Shown here: positions 1-13,300 of the stretch, one piece after another
Layout of the letters: each line of letters begins with the position of its first letter
Numbering within the stretch: position 1 is the stretch's first letter
NCBI GenBank assembly: GCA_030737835.1
Contig: CM060848.1
Location: 19,631,309 to 19,695,308, forward strand
Source: Acorus gramineus
Taxonomy: Eukaryota; Streptophyta; Magnoliopsida; Acorales; Acoraceae
Reading direction: 5' to 3'
DNA length: 64,000 bases
Program-made: the position numbers and the translations under genes
The notes under the pieces: generated by a model
Told to the model about the DNA's origin: nothing
The model's database searches: none
What the model saw: the letters and a program-made list of their open reading frames with translations, nothing else

Positions 1-242
1 TTTGGTCATGTGAGTTGTTTCGGTTGGGGGATATTTAATTGTTGGGGATTTAGTTTTTAATGATGCTTATGATTTGAAGAGGTGGGGACATTGGTTTCAT
101 GTTTTCGGTATTCAGGTTGTGGTGATTTGTGAACTTGGAAGTTTATTTGGATGATTATGATATGGTTTTATCTGAAGTTATTTGCATGTTGATCTACCTT
201 TAATTTGTTCGATTGAATTTCTGGTTCAATATTGCATGGTAG

Positions 243-2673
243 TGACTAGTGAGGATCCTCAGCTTAGCCATGATCGTATGTTCTTCCACAACTTTGTTAT
301 ATGCAGGTATGTGATTTTTACCACTTACTGTTTCTCATATAGGTACAATTGAAATCAATGGAAGCTGTGAACTATCTTGTAATAACTATGTAAGTTGCTA
401 GGTTCACCGATCTAAATCGTTAGATGAAACTGTGTAGAGCATACAACAACTACTGATTCTAATATTTGCAGAACATTGTCTATGTATGATTTACTGCAGA
501 TTTTGCATGCATTATCTTTTAACAATAAGTTGATTGAGAATTTTTTTTGTTTTGTTGCAAAGCTTTTCGTAAAATAATATACAAGGAAAAGAGTACAACT
601 TACTTGAATTAGGTGATTTAGATAGGAATGATTGATTTTCTCCTCCTATCTAATGTATTCTTATCACTAAGCCACTAACTGCAAGAATTACCTAGAACAA
701 AGCTTGTAGAAAAAAGGACATTGTCATGATTATTAGCAATGATACTTCTTGATAACTGGTGTGAAGTGAATAACTTGGCCAAACCGCTCATAGTCTTGTT
801 AGTTTCTGTTTGGATATTTATAAATACGTTAGGAAATAACATCTGTTTTTGTGTAACAATGGATTGGATAAATCGTGATGTCTCTTCTAATTCTTTAGTA
901 TTCCTTTCTGCTGGCTATGTAGTGATGCAAGGGATGTAGACCTCTTCTAATTCTTTAGTATTCCTTTTTTTCCTATGTCATGTTCTCTATGCATGCTTCT
1001 CGATTACCGATGACAAATGGTTGTTGGTATGACATTAGTAGTCCTGATGATCAATTATCTTTCTTTTTTTGATGGAATGGTAGGCTTTCGCCTTCAATTA
1101 AATTAAAGGGAGATCCCAAAAGGGAAATTACAAATCATAAAAACAAAACAAACAGCACCCCGATGTAAAGAGGCACTACATCCAATGAGTCAAGCCCCAC
1201 CCCCCACCCTTACAATGCAAGCAAAGCTGACTACTCCTGTAAGAGGAAAGCCCCATTGACAAACCCAACCCCCCGTGCACCCACACAATGGACTCCCCAC
1301 TCAGAGACGAACCTGATAACTGAGTCCCAAATATTCTCAGCATAAGGAGTACATAAGGAGTACCTGATAACTGATGATCAATTATCTTAGTAATCTTGAT
1401 GATTATATATACATCAAATTAACAGTGGCAGATCTCAGTCACACACAAATTTGTAGACCCTGAGTTTCAACTCTTTTTTTTTTATAAAAAATTTGAGCAA
1501 AGGCTCATGTTTTCAATTGAACCAAGAAAGTCATGGTGAAAGCTTTATGTCGCAGGTATAGTGACCATTGACCATTTTCAGAATCTTTTACAGATGGTTC
1601 TTTGCCCTTCTGGCAAGTATGTTTGTTCCAGAATCAGAAAGTTGTAACAATATTTAGCTCATACTGTATCAACTAGAGATGGCTGAGGTGACATTTATTT
1701 TTTTGTGCTTGTGAAGAGATCGATATTCTAATAAATCCCAGGACCGTGGAATTGATCAAGTATTATTATGCCAAGCCTGGTCACGCTTGGAAATCTGTGC
1801 TTTAGATCGATTACGAGAATACATCATGAGCTAGAAGAGTTGCGCTTCTATAGACTGTTCATTTGGCATGTTGGGTATGGAATATTATAAAAAAAAGTCA
1901 CTTCCTCTGTATTCCCTCAACAAACATGCATCCTAGATAGTGTGTCAACTGTCAAATGTTGAGCCCTTTGATGGTCCCTGGGGAAGATTCTGCTTTCTTG
2001 CTTCATCTGGCTTATTTAGGTTGGCATTCTATACTTATGTTCTGGTTAGTAGAGTGGCACTGCTTTGAGGGCTGGCTAATTAGTTAGGAGGAAATCTCTC
2101 AGCAAAAGATTCAAATATTTTCCTTTTGCAGCAATGTAGTGTACTAGTGTTGGATATGAATGGTGGTGAATGGGATCAAGCATTTCATATTGTTTATATT
2201 GTTTTGTCTTCAGATTCATGCATCTGTCAACATTTTTTATTGTCCACTTCATACTCTCTTTCTCTCTCGTCATTGTTAATTTGTGTGTTAAGTGATGATC
2301 CAGATCCCCTCTTTTCATGTGCTCGGTTTCTGTTTACATGTTTTTCCAATGAAGATAAAGTGAATAAACCGAACAAAATGGTTGGATTGGGATGAATATC
2401 TACACTGTTTGATCTCTGTTGACAAGCTTACTCACTGACATTAATTGGGTGGTAAGTACGTGTTCATATTACAGATGTATGTCACCCAAAGCATGAAAAG
2501 TAATTCATGCGTACTAATTATGCGAGTAAATATCATAGTTTCACTGATCAATATATATTTCAATCTTTTTGACATGCAGGATCATGAAGTATGAACCCAC
2601 TTGTATCTGGCGACCATCCTGCGATGATGAAGAAGAGAGAGCAGAGCAGGCTCTCTATTACGAATCTGCGTAA
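243..2673 (+). CDS. Last two exons of an unrecognised gene (5' part outside the window)
   Basis: Two exons can be joined. One runs about 243-306, after a TAG acceptor and before a good GTATGTG donor. The other runs 2580-2673, after a GCAG acceptor, and ends at a TAA. The donor leaves AG and the next exon starts with G, which restores an Arg codon, so one frame runs through both. The joined tail reads about 50 residues. It contains DRMFFHNFVICR and then KYEPTCIWRPSCDDEEERA, and ends ALYYESA. I do not recognise the family; the aromatic and acidic C-terminus looks like a conserved eukaryotic protein, not transposon sequence. The 2.3-kb intron between the exons carries a LINE insertion. The 5' boundary of the first exon is uncertain, because other AG sites lie at 249 and 253. 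Confidence 0.5.
1062..1371 (-). mobile_element. LINE 3'-end insertion (minus strand) with 17-bp target-site duplication
   Basis: The perfect 17-mer TGATGATCAATTATCTT occurs at 1045-1061 and again at 1372-1388, bracketing about 310 bp. The insert opens on the plus strand with a T-run, which is the poly(A) tail of a minus-strand element, followed by GATGGAATGGTAGGCTTTCG. A long variable duplication plus a tail is the signature of target-primed reverse transcription. The element is heavily 5'-truncated and has no usable ORF. It lies in the intron of the left-edge gene. Confidence 0.75.
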
Positions 2674-2962
2674 CTGATGTCCTCATTTGATTTCATTGGC
2701 TATGGTAGAGATGGGTCTTCACAACTACAACATCGATGTGCCCACAAAATTTTCAGGTGTTCTTCAGTCTCTGAACTGATGCATGCTATATTGCTGTATG
2801 TGACAATTTTTTTTTTTTTTGAAATCCATTCTGAGAACAGTGAAACAAACATAACCATCTATAAATTGTTGATGTAGGACAGTTTGCCCTCAAAACTCAA
2901 GTCATTTCTGAAAATTTGCCAGTTATAGTAATTTTACTGTTTTTGGTAAATTTCGTCATTTT

Positions 2963-3354
2963 AAGCCTCCGTTTGGATACATAAGACTTTTTTTGGATAT
3001 ATAATTATTCTGACATAAAGTTTTGGTTGTTTGGATAAAATGTGAATAAAGTGTGGATAAAGATTTAGAAAATATAAAAAATGATGATAGTTGATTTGAT
3101 AAGTGATTTATAAGAGCTGATGACAGTTGATTTGACAGGTGAAAAAATAAATACGGTTGGTCCCACATGTTGTTGCCCGGTATAAGTTGGTGTAAGTCAC
3201 ATTCCAGTTCAGTCCGAGAATAGCTATGCAAGCTTATACTAGATTATTCGGACATAACTTATACATGTATATTCTGTTCTCCCAAACATGCTAATAAACT
3301 TATTCCACTTTATACCCCAATCTATCCGGGGATATTCCACTTCCAAACAAAGGC
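2963..3354. mobile_element. MITE with CCGTTTGGA-type terminal inverted repeats
   Basis: The left end GCCTCCGTTTGGA (from 2964) pairs with TCCAAACAAAGGC near 3341-3353 as an inverted repeat with two mismatches. Ends of this CCGTTTGG type are common in plant hAT- and PIF-like MITEs. The span is about 390 bp, AT-rich and non-coding. I could not see a clean target duplication, so the class is open. Confidence 0.5.
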
Positions 3355-4313
3355 GATCATAAGAATCACTCTTCATTAGTTTTGGGGTTGAATTTCAGAT
3401 TTTTTAGGATCTTAATTGATGGTTAGAATTTGTTTTAGAATTTTTTTATTTAGGATGTTACATATTTGTTAGCAAGATTTTGCTTAACTAATTGTGATAT
3501 TCTGTTTAAGTAATTGTGGCATATAAAAGAGGTGTCACGTCAATGTATGATTATTAGAATTAACAAAAGTTTTTTAATCCTTATTCTTATTCCTGTGGAC
3601 TCGGGGTGTTTTTTAAGAGGGAAACATGATTTTCTTCTTGTCTCGCGCTGCTGCTGTGTCAATTCTGTGGATGAAATTTATAAACGATTCATATAAAAAT
3701 AGTCATTTTGAAAAATTAAAACTTATCAAAACATTCTTATATATAAACAAATGACAAGCTGACCTGTGGTAAAAGTTTTTATCTATATATACATATGAGG
3801 ACTGTATTTAGGGCTGCATCTAACATTATCCTAATTTTATGCGTAATTATAAGATCCCAATAAAACCTGACGTGATAATTAAAATAGAAATTCCGGTGAT
3901 ATAAAAATAGAATAGTCTATTCACATCACCCCTAATTTATCACTAAAAATAAAAGTAAAGGTCACTCAACTAACAAAAAAAAAACACCATAAATTACTCC
4001 ATAACCATCCCAGAATATGAATCCATGCCGGATAATGATACATTATCCAAAGATGGTTATGTGGTTCAATAGTAATCAGGGATGCATGTCATCAGATAAA
4101 GATTCTCTCTCTCTGGATAAACAGAAGATATTAACACAAAAAAAAAAAAAATAGTTTATATTCAACATGCAGCAAGAAATTCATAGATAGATCGTTTACT
4201 CCCCAAAAAATTAATTTAAAAAAATCAAAAGACGTGCAGAATAAACTGCTATCTGGTTGAGCAATTTTTTTTTTTTATGTTTCCAGGTAAATCAAAGGCG
4301 AAACACGGTCGCA
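3355..4313. other. Intergenic spacer between convergent genes; no gene seen
   Basis: AT-rich DNA between the end of the left-edge gene and the stop codon of the RFI2-like gene. It holds short A/T homopolymers and no convincing ORF. It probably includes the 3' UTR of the RFI2-like gene in its last few hundred bases. Nothing else is recognisable. Confidence 0.4.
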
Positions 4314-7300
4314 TCAGATGAATCGATGCAACCGAGGGGGGTGGACAGACCGATGTGAACTGCTGCTATCGTAAAACATGTGTCGCCCTGAATTTAGTGT
4401 GTTGAACTCACCTAAATTTTGATTGAACGAGGAGGTCCACCGGTTCGGGAGTCTGTCAGGAGGGACCATAGGATAGGGAGCGAGGCGGTCCCTCTCCCAT
4501 GCATAGAAATGGTTTGGATTTTCAGCTCCTAGGTTCAGTCGAAGAGGAGGACAGGGTGGGAGGCAGAAGTAGAGGGGGATGTGTTCGGATGAAGCCATGC
4601 TGCCCCACATGGTGTCAGGCCTCAGTAGGAAATCTGGTGATGGATCGTGTTGGTATGATGTGGGCACTTCCCGGGAGGGTGGAATTGTTGAGACTGAGCT
4701 ACCTGCGTGAGAACCTGACCTGGAAAAATCACAATCAGGTAGAACAAGTTAGGCTTGATATAATAGATCAATGAACCAAGTCATATTTCTATGTGGGAGT
4801 TGATACAATCGGTTCTTTTTGCAGTCACTTTTGGAGACGTCAGGTTGCTAACAAAGTATATACTCCAGTATCCATTACAAATAAATGTAAAACATATCTT
4901 TGTTTATTTTATTATTGAGAAATGGTTGGCATTCTACCCCAATCTATTAAAATGAAGTTAATGCCCATAAACAAAACACCCCCAATAAAAGGAAAACAAA
5001 ATAAAAACAAGTATGTCAGAAGCAAAATAAAAAAATAAAAATATATACATTCAATTCATACGAGTATGTACTTCATTTCTATAAAAGAATATACTTTATT
5101 AGCCAAGTATATGCCTTAAAAAAGACATAGCATTAACATTTACCATTTCCATACTTGTGATTGTCCAATGAGTTGCCAATACAAACAAGTGAACCATACC
5201 ACACATCAAGCACCAGTGATAAGCAATCACGACCGGCACTTCCCACCGGTCATGATCATTGTAAATATAGTGGAAAATTTACACATTTAGGTTCAGTTTG
5301 GCATTTATTCTCATTCTTATTTTGTTGGAACACCCTGAAAAATTGCATATAAAATCCTCCGTTCCTGTGTTCATTCATGGACATTCCATGCCAAATTTCT
5401 CTTACTATAAAATCTACCGGATCTGGATTGCTAGAAAGAAAAAATTCTTCTTCAAAACCAAAGTTACCAGCCCTTAGTTTCATTTCTAAAATTGTTGGCT
5501 GCAGATATCAAGGGCAGATAGGAGGAATAGTAGCTGTGTGTTACAGATAAATGTATGGTTGGACTCCTCGTATATATTTCGGTTTAGAATAAACAAGTAA
5601 AAAACAACAACATTTCTTTTCATTATTTCTCATTGAATGTCTAGATGAGGGTCTTGTCAAGGATATATATGTATGTGCAAATTATATTTTAATTAATGAG
5701 ATCAAACCAATACCCCTATTGATTTATCTCAAAGCACTGATAAACATCAATGATGGGATGCAAAGGATTGGATAAAAATCAATTCATATGAGGGCAATAT
5801 AAGATAGCGGGCTTATATAAAGAACCAAGTAAAAACTCAAAAGTGTCAAGGCACATGGCGGACTAACACTTACCCAGGCCCACGAAAAAATGGATGCTCA
5901 AAAGATCCTGCCATTGTAGACGAGAAAGGCATTAAGGACTGATCTTCACCGTTAACATGGCTAGTAGGTGGGGTGTATGGAGCAGAATTATGTTCCCAAC
6001 CAGAATAATGAACATCAGCTGACGCGAATGAATGGGAGGTTGGGATGTCACTCGATGCAGGGCCACTCCAAGGGCTTTGAAATGTACAACCATCAATGGA
6101 AGCTTCATTGGAAACCACATAATTTGAAGATGAAGGATGCAACGGTTGGAAGAAAGTCACGTGAGGGCATGCTTGAGCCGCTGATGAAGTGGCAGCATGT
6201 TCAGAAAATGTGATTTGATGCCCTGACAGATCATGATCTGCACAAATATCTTTCAAGAGATTTAAAAGGCCTTCTCCCAATTATTAAAAAAAAAAAACGA
6301 AGAAAGATGAAAGAAGAAAGAAGTTGAGTTAAAGAATGATGTACTCACAACCAAATGTAGGGAATTCAGCTTCCCTGCAACCAAATGAAACATCAAAAAT
6401 AAGTTCAAAGATCAAACAGTGGTGTGCAAAACCAGTCACAGCAGATGATCAGTATTACAGAGTGGAATTGAAGTATTGGGCATGCACACAGAACCATTAA
6501 AAAACTTGTTCAAATATATTCATTTCCAGCACTTGGGAGGTCAACAAACTGAGAGATTGTCACTTGTACTGAGTTTATTTTATTTCAAATCCTTGCTAAC
6601 ACCATCATCCATGCTTTTTCATGTCTCCAGCTTTTCATACAATATCAACAACCCTAATCTAATTGCTCTCTTACCTGTGCAATCAGTAATTCATGCTTGG
6701 AGTCTTGGACATTGGTTTTTTTCACTGAGGGTCCGTTTGGAAACACGTATGAAAAATAATATTTTAAATAAAAGGGCTTAAATAAACTTAATTCCTGGAA
6801 AGCGGATTTTTTTCACCTTTTAAAAATCAACATTTTTGCACTAAAAGTTGAAAATAATTTTTTAATTAAGCAAGCTTTTTAGAATGCGTTTGACGGTACT
6901 TTTTAGCTTTCTGCTTAATCAAAAGCGGAATCGCTTTAATTAAGTGATACCAAACGGGGCCTAAATAGCCTACAGGATTAGAACTAAACTTCACCTCAAA
7001 CACCATCTTATCATTTCTAGTTCCACACATCTAACTTACCAAACTAATTTCCACCATAAATGGTTTAACAATTTCTACCTCTTCACTCAAAAAGAGACAG
7101 GCAGGACTTGCAGCAAAAGGAGAGCATGATGTTGGATATTACATAAGAACAATCGATACAAAATTGTATGCTTATTGGCAGAAGATGATAGGCTCAAAAA
7201 GCTGAATCTTCTTCAACAATCTAACAATGTCTGCCAAGTGAGTGAAAAACAGGCAGTCTCAATGTTATTCTTCTATTGTCAACTATTTGTTAATATATAT

Positions 7301-10300
7301 CCTCCACAAGATATTCCCACCGCCACGGATGCCTTATTTGGGGTGCACTTATCCTGTTGAAGATCCAAAGTTTCATGCCGATACTCACCCTTGACAAGGT
7401 CCACACCAAAGCTAACAGGATGAAATGGGCACAAGAAGAGAATGGAGCATGTGAAATTTGTGAAAGAGAGGACGTAGGGTATCATTTTTTTTTTTTGGCT
7501 GCCCATTGATTTGGGGAAAGGTTGGTGTGGTCTTAAGGCCAAATTGCTCTTTTAGAGATCTTAAAAGCATGTGGAAATGGTTCCGCAAGAGATGCAAAAA
7601 AAAGTGACTGAAGTAATCTAACCAAATTTCAACGGCTTGTTCCCCAAGCAGTTATAAGGGACTTGCAACAAACCTATTTCAACACAAAGGATCTACGTAG
7701 AGAATACATGGGTGGTGATTTCTGCTCTGCTTATATCATGGGTCAAGTGAATCCTTGATATGGAGTCTACTTCCACCCTGTGGGTGACGCATGGTTTGAG
7801 TAGTTTCGATTTGAAGTTTCATTTTGATTGGGTTATTCAAAATTAGAAGAGTTAAATTTCGTTCATTATGGGGCTTGGACCTGTAGCACAGTGGTTGACA
7901 AGATAAAACCCTTACAAAAGGTCATGAATTCATGAATTCAAGTCTCAACAATTACCTACAAAAAGTCATGAATTCAAGTGGTGGAAAATTAAAAACCCCT
8001 GAATAAAGGAGACGCGGAATCTTCTTTCAAAATTATAGAAGGATGAGAAAGAAAGGAAGATAATGGGAAGCCCCAAGAAATCTTGCCTCTGAGTAATCAC
8101 CTCCCGAACCAAAAATTTCCTGAATGGGGAATATCAACTCCCAAAATAATAGCAACTCAATCTCTAAGTGTGTGTTTGTGCACAAATTTGAAGGGAATAT
8201 AAAAGAAAGTGAGAAAATTTGGATCAAAGGGGAAGTGGGGGAAAGTAAAATATTTCCCCTTTAACCAACTTTCATGGTGTTTGTGCATGTCGTGGAAACT
8301 TTTTCTATCACTTTCTTTTAAATTCTCACCTATGGGGAAGGAAAAAAATTCCCACTTTTTCTAATAAGACAAAATAGGAGAGGAAAAATGATGAAAATTT
8401 TTTTTTCCATTATTTGGCATAGACACTAGATCTTTGGATGGTTAAAGAGAAAAAAATTTCACATTCCATAACTTTCCCTCACTTTCCTTTTGGCACAAAT
8501 ACACCCTAAGGAGTGAGGAAATATCTGCCCACGTGTTATCCAAATGAAATCACTTTTGTTAGAAGACACATACATTGCAAGTGAGCCAAATGATCCAACA
8601 TGCTATATGTGGGAGTAACCATTGGAATTTAAAGAGGTTGCATTGATCATGCCATTGAGATCATTGAAGGAGCAAGGGAGTATCGCGCCCATTGTTCTCC
8701 CAAAAATTTGTTGGCTATCTTTATTTTGTACGGAGATCTCTCGCCTTGTTATGTTTGGGGGGCTTTCATTTACTAAGGTAGCACATAACTCTCCTTTCAA
8801 AAAATAAAATAAAATGTGTAATCATTTTAAAGACATTTATACCAAACCCTGACTGCATGGTTTTCTTCATTCACATGCTAGGGTCCAGCCCAAGTGAATG
8901 GTTATCACAGTGCATCTATTTTTGTAAATTCTTTCACCAAATTACATTACTCCAAAATATGTTTTCTTTTGTTGTTGGTGGTGGTTTGCTGATGTTAAGC
9001 ATTTAGTAATCAATTCAGTAACTTGTGCATAATATAATATTATAATTAATGTATATACTTACTCAATTGGTGAAGATATCCGTTCATATCTACTATATGG
9101 ACACCAGTGAACTCTATGTACCTGAAAATTAAAGCAGCATGTCTAAGAGATAACAAAATCTACTCACTTTGCAAAACATTTTCAAATACTGAATATAACT
9201 TATAAATAACTGGTCCAATCACAAAATAAAAAACTTATAAATAACTTGCCTAAGAAGAAATACTAGATGCCAAGATTGACAATGTGATTCAATTCAAGTA
9301 TGAACAGAGATGAAAACCCAGTACAAAAAAAAATTAGAAAGCAAATTTACAACTTAAATGGAAAAAAAATTGTGTACATTAAGAATGTCAGATTCTTATT
9401 TCAAATTACCCCACCTCTTCCGTAAAAGAAACTCGTAAACACAACTAAGCCTGTAACTCCCAAGTCCCACCACATGCAATCCAACATATTTGCTATTCTA
9501 TAAGATAAAACCACCAAGTTACAAGTTGATATTGCAACAGTGCCTTTTCTTCCTTCTTTTTTCTTTTGAAGAACCTTTCTCCTCCGCACCGAATATTGGC
9601 TACTGAGAAGCAGATCAGGAATTACATGGCTGTGAAGCGTGTTTTCAGATGCCAAAATCAGACCTAAATCTTGGACAGCAAATGATGAACTTCCTATAAC
9701 TTACGCAGCACGCACCCCATCTCCACAATTTCCTCCTCAATCAAGTCTCTTCCAAGTCTTAGACACCAATCCACCCGCCCATATTATCTCCTCGAAGAGC
9801 GCTGTTACACGCAGTCTGTTATACAACCCCAAATACAGTCCCATATACCTAGGGCTGGTAAACGAACCAAGCCGCTCGGGCTCGGCTCGGTTTGAGCTCG
9901 TTCAAGCTCGTTCAATTAGATAAACGAGCGAGCTTGAACAATTTTTAAAGCTCGGTTAGGCTCGGGACCTGGATCGAGCTTCATTTTGTGTTCAACCTCG
10001 GCTCATTTGTGTTATAAAAAACTTAGTTGAAGCTTAGCTCAACTTCTTTGTAAAATCAAAATATTAAACCAATACAAAGTTATGCTCGTTTAGGCTCATG
10101 AACTTGGCTCATTTAGGCTAAAATTTTATTTTCAACCCCTAAAAACTTTAAAACAAATAAGAACACTAGGCTCGTTGAGGCTCGTGAGCTCGGCTCGGCT
10201 CGGCTAGTTTATAAACGAGCCGAGCTTGAACATGTCAAAGCTCGGCTCGTTCAGCTCGTTTACCACCCCTCCATATACCTCGTTAGCCATCTAGCGAGGT

Positions 10301-13300
10301 ATATACCTATATTCCTCTTTAGGTGAGGTATATACCTCGACCAAATTTTTTTACATTTGCTAAAAATGAGTTCATTTAATTTGAAATGGTACGATATACA
10401 CTTTTCATCAAAGCATATACCTCATTAGACGATGTTTATTATTTTTAAAGAATTAAAACATGCAGAGACTATTCGTAGGACTGTCCCTAATATTTTCCCT
10501 CTGGAAAGCATGATACATCAAAATGGATTTGTACATATCCACCTAGAAAAAACCTAGAAAACAATCATGATGGTGAATTTCCAGTAATCAATCCAAGTAT
10601 CCAACAAAACTTAACCTTACCATGACTCACTTCAAACTTATTTCTTCTTTTAAAGCCTCAACCATTTGCATTATCCAATTCCAAAAAACCATCCAGGTCC
10701 AAGCAATTCTCAAATTCCACGGACATCCCCCTTAAATCACCTCTCATCAAAAATTGGCTCCAGCCCAACCCATAGCTCATAAGGGATTAACATCAGACCA
10801 GTGATGGAAACATGAAAATTCTCATTAAATAACTTTTTAATTGTTTATAATACACCTGCCCTTCAACCTCCCTGTTTTATTAAGCCTTCTTCTGTGACGA
10901 GCATACTTGTAAAAGAACTTGATATTGTCATCATTCTTGTGGCCTCACTGATATACTGTTGATATAAATTGGGATCCATGGGAGGCCAACCTAATCTGCC
11001 TATACCAATCTGAGTCATGTTGTTCATGGTGGTGGTGATACTCTATAGTTTCAGCATCTGAAACTCCAAAATCCTATCCAAAGTATACTACCTCACTATC
11101 ATAATTTTGCGAAACTTAAAATTTTATTGTTCAGCCAACCATCCACATCTACCGCTCCTCCACCACCTGCAATGCTACTCCAGCATATTCAGATATCCAT
11201 GCACACATGCACTTAACTCATGGGGAAGAAACCGTATCAGGAAAGTTAAAGTGATATTCAAACTTATTTTGTTGGAGATGCAAGTTTCTCCGCATTATTT
11301 TCTTTCTCAACTTAGACATGGTTCCCCACGACTTTAGCAATATCATCGAAAATGAATTCATCAATTTCTATAGCTATTTGCCAGTTACTCAATTGAATTG
11401 GAGAGCATTGAAAATCATCATGTTGTCCAATAAAGTCTGGTCCTCCAACACTTCATCCATCAGATCAATATGAAGTGGATCCATAGGTGGTGGCCATAAT
11501 GGAGGGAATGGTGTTGACACTAGAAGTATCATAGTAAGAGGTACTTGCATGAAGTGTAGGAGGCTCAGGGGTGCCTTAATATAGTGTTGAATTTTCCTTC
11601 ATCAATGATTGTACTACTATCAGTATCGAAAAACAAATTAAGTATAAAAGCATTATATTCAGTTATTCGAAGATAAACACATACCACAACCTGATCTCCC
11701 TTCATTGGACACGTTATTTGTGTGGAATGTCTATAGAAAGCTTCAAATCATTATTAAAAGATGCAGTCTTTTGTTATATACAAATATGTCTGCCTCTTAT
11801 TTCAGATTGCCCCATCCTACCTAAAAAGAAAGTTATAAACAGAACTAAGCCTCTTAACTCGCGAGTCCCACCACAGGGCACAGACAAGCCAACATATTTG
11901 CAATTCTATAAGACTACAACAATTTACAGGTTACTGAGTATTGGCTAATGAGAAGCATTATCAGGTGTTAGATGGCTGTGAATTTTGATTCCGGGTGCCA
12001 GAATCAGATCTATATCATGGACAGCAAACAAATAAACTTTCTGAACTTCCTGTAACTTACTTACCCAACATGCATCCCACCTTCATTTCCTGCTCAATCA
12101 AGTCTCTTCCAAGTCTTGGACACCAATCAACCTGGCCATATATATCCTGGAAAGCATGATAAATCCCATCAGATTTGCACAAATCCACCGAGAAAATCCT
12201 AGAAAACAATCTTAATGGTGGATATTCCAGTATCCAATCTACCTATCTAACGAACACATAACATCCTCACCATCACGCACTTCAAGCTTATTTCTTCTTT
12301 AAAAAACTCAAGCCATTTGAAAAAAATCATCCAATTCCAAAAATCCATCCAGGCCCATGCTATTCTCAACTTCAATATTAAAGACGCCCCCCTTAAACCT
12401 CCTCCCATAAATAAAAAAAAAATGGCTCCAGCCCAAGACACGACTCCTCAAGATTAACATCTGACCAGTGAGGGAACCATTCGTTATCCTTGAATAACTG
12501 TTTTAAGTGTTTATAATAAGCATACACCTCTTAATCCAATCCTCCAGACTTTAGTTTTGTTTAAACATTAGCCTCCTCCTGCGACTAGCATACTTGCAAA
12601 AGAACGTAATATTGTCATCACCCTTGTGGCCATAGCAATTATACTGTTGATACCAATTGGGATCCATGGTAGGGCAACCAAGGCCAATTCGACTTATGTT
12701 TGTTCTTGGTGGCAGTGATACTCTGTAGTTTCAGCATCTGAATCACCAGCATCCTCTGTAAAGGATACTATCTCATTTTCACTATTTTTCCAAACTTAAA
12801 ACTTTATTCTGCAGCAAACCATAATCTTACACCAAGCTGCACTGCCACTCCAGCACATTCAGATATTCATGCACTAAACTCTCATGGTGAGACGCACAAT
12901 TGCAAATTTCTCCGCATTATCTTTTTTGTCAACTTAGACATACTTCCCCGCAAACTTAGAATAATCATCGACGATGGATTCATCAATATCTCTATCTATT
13001 ATTTGACAGTTACTCCATTGGATTGGATAGCATTGAAATCATCATGTTGTCCAAGAAGAGTCTGGTCCTCCAACACTTCATCGAGCCATTGAACATAAAG
13101 TTTCTGAGCTTGTGCAGTACAAAAGGTTAAATTTCCAGTTGAAATGCCTATCAAAACTGTATTTTGATAATCAACAGCATTCGACACATCCATGATCCCT
13201 CACAGACGTGCAATTCCATTTTTATAGCATTCTGCTAGATAATATAATGCAATTCAAGCCCATATAGCATTCTGCTACTTACGTTGATTCAATATCATAA

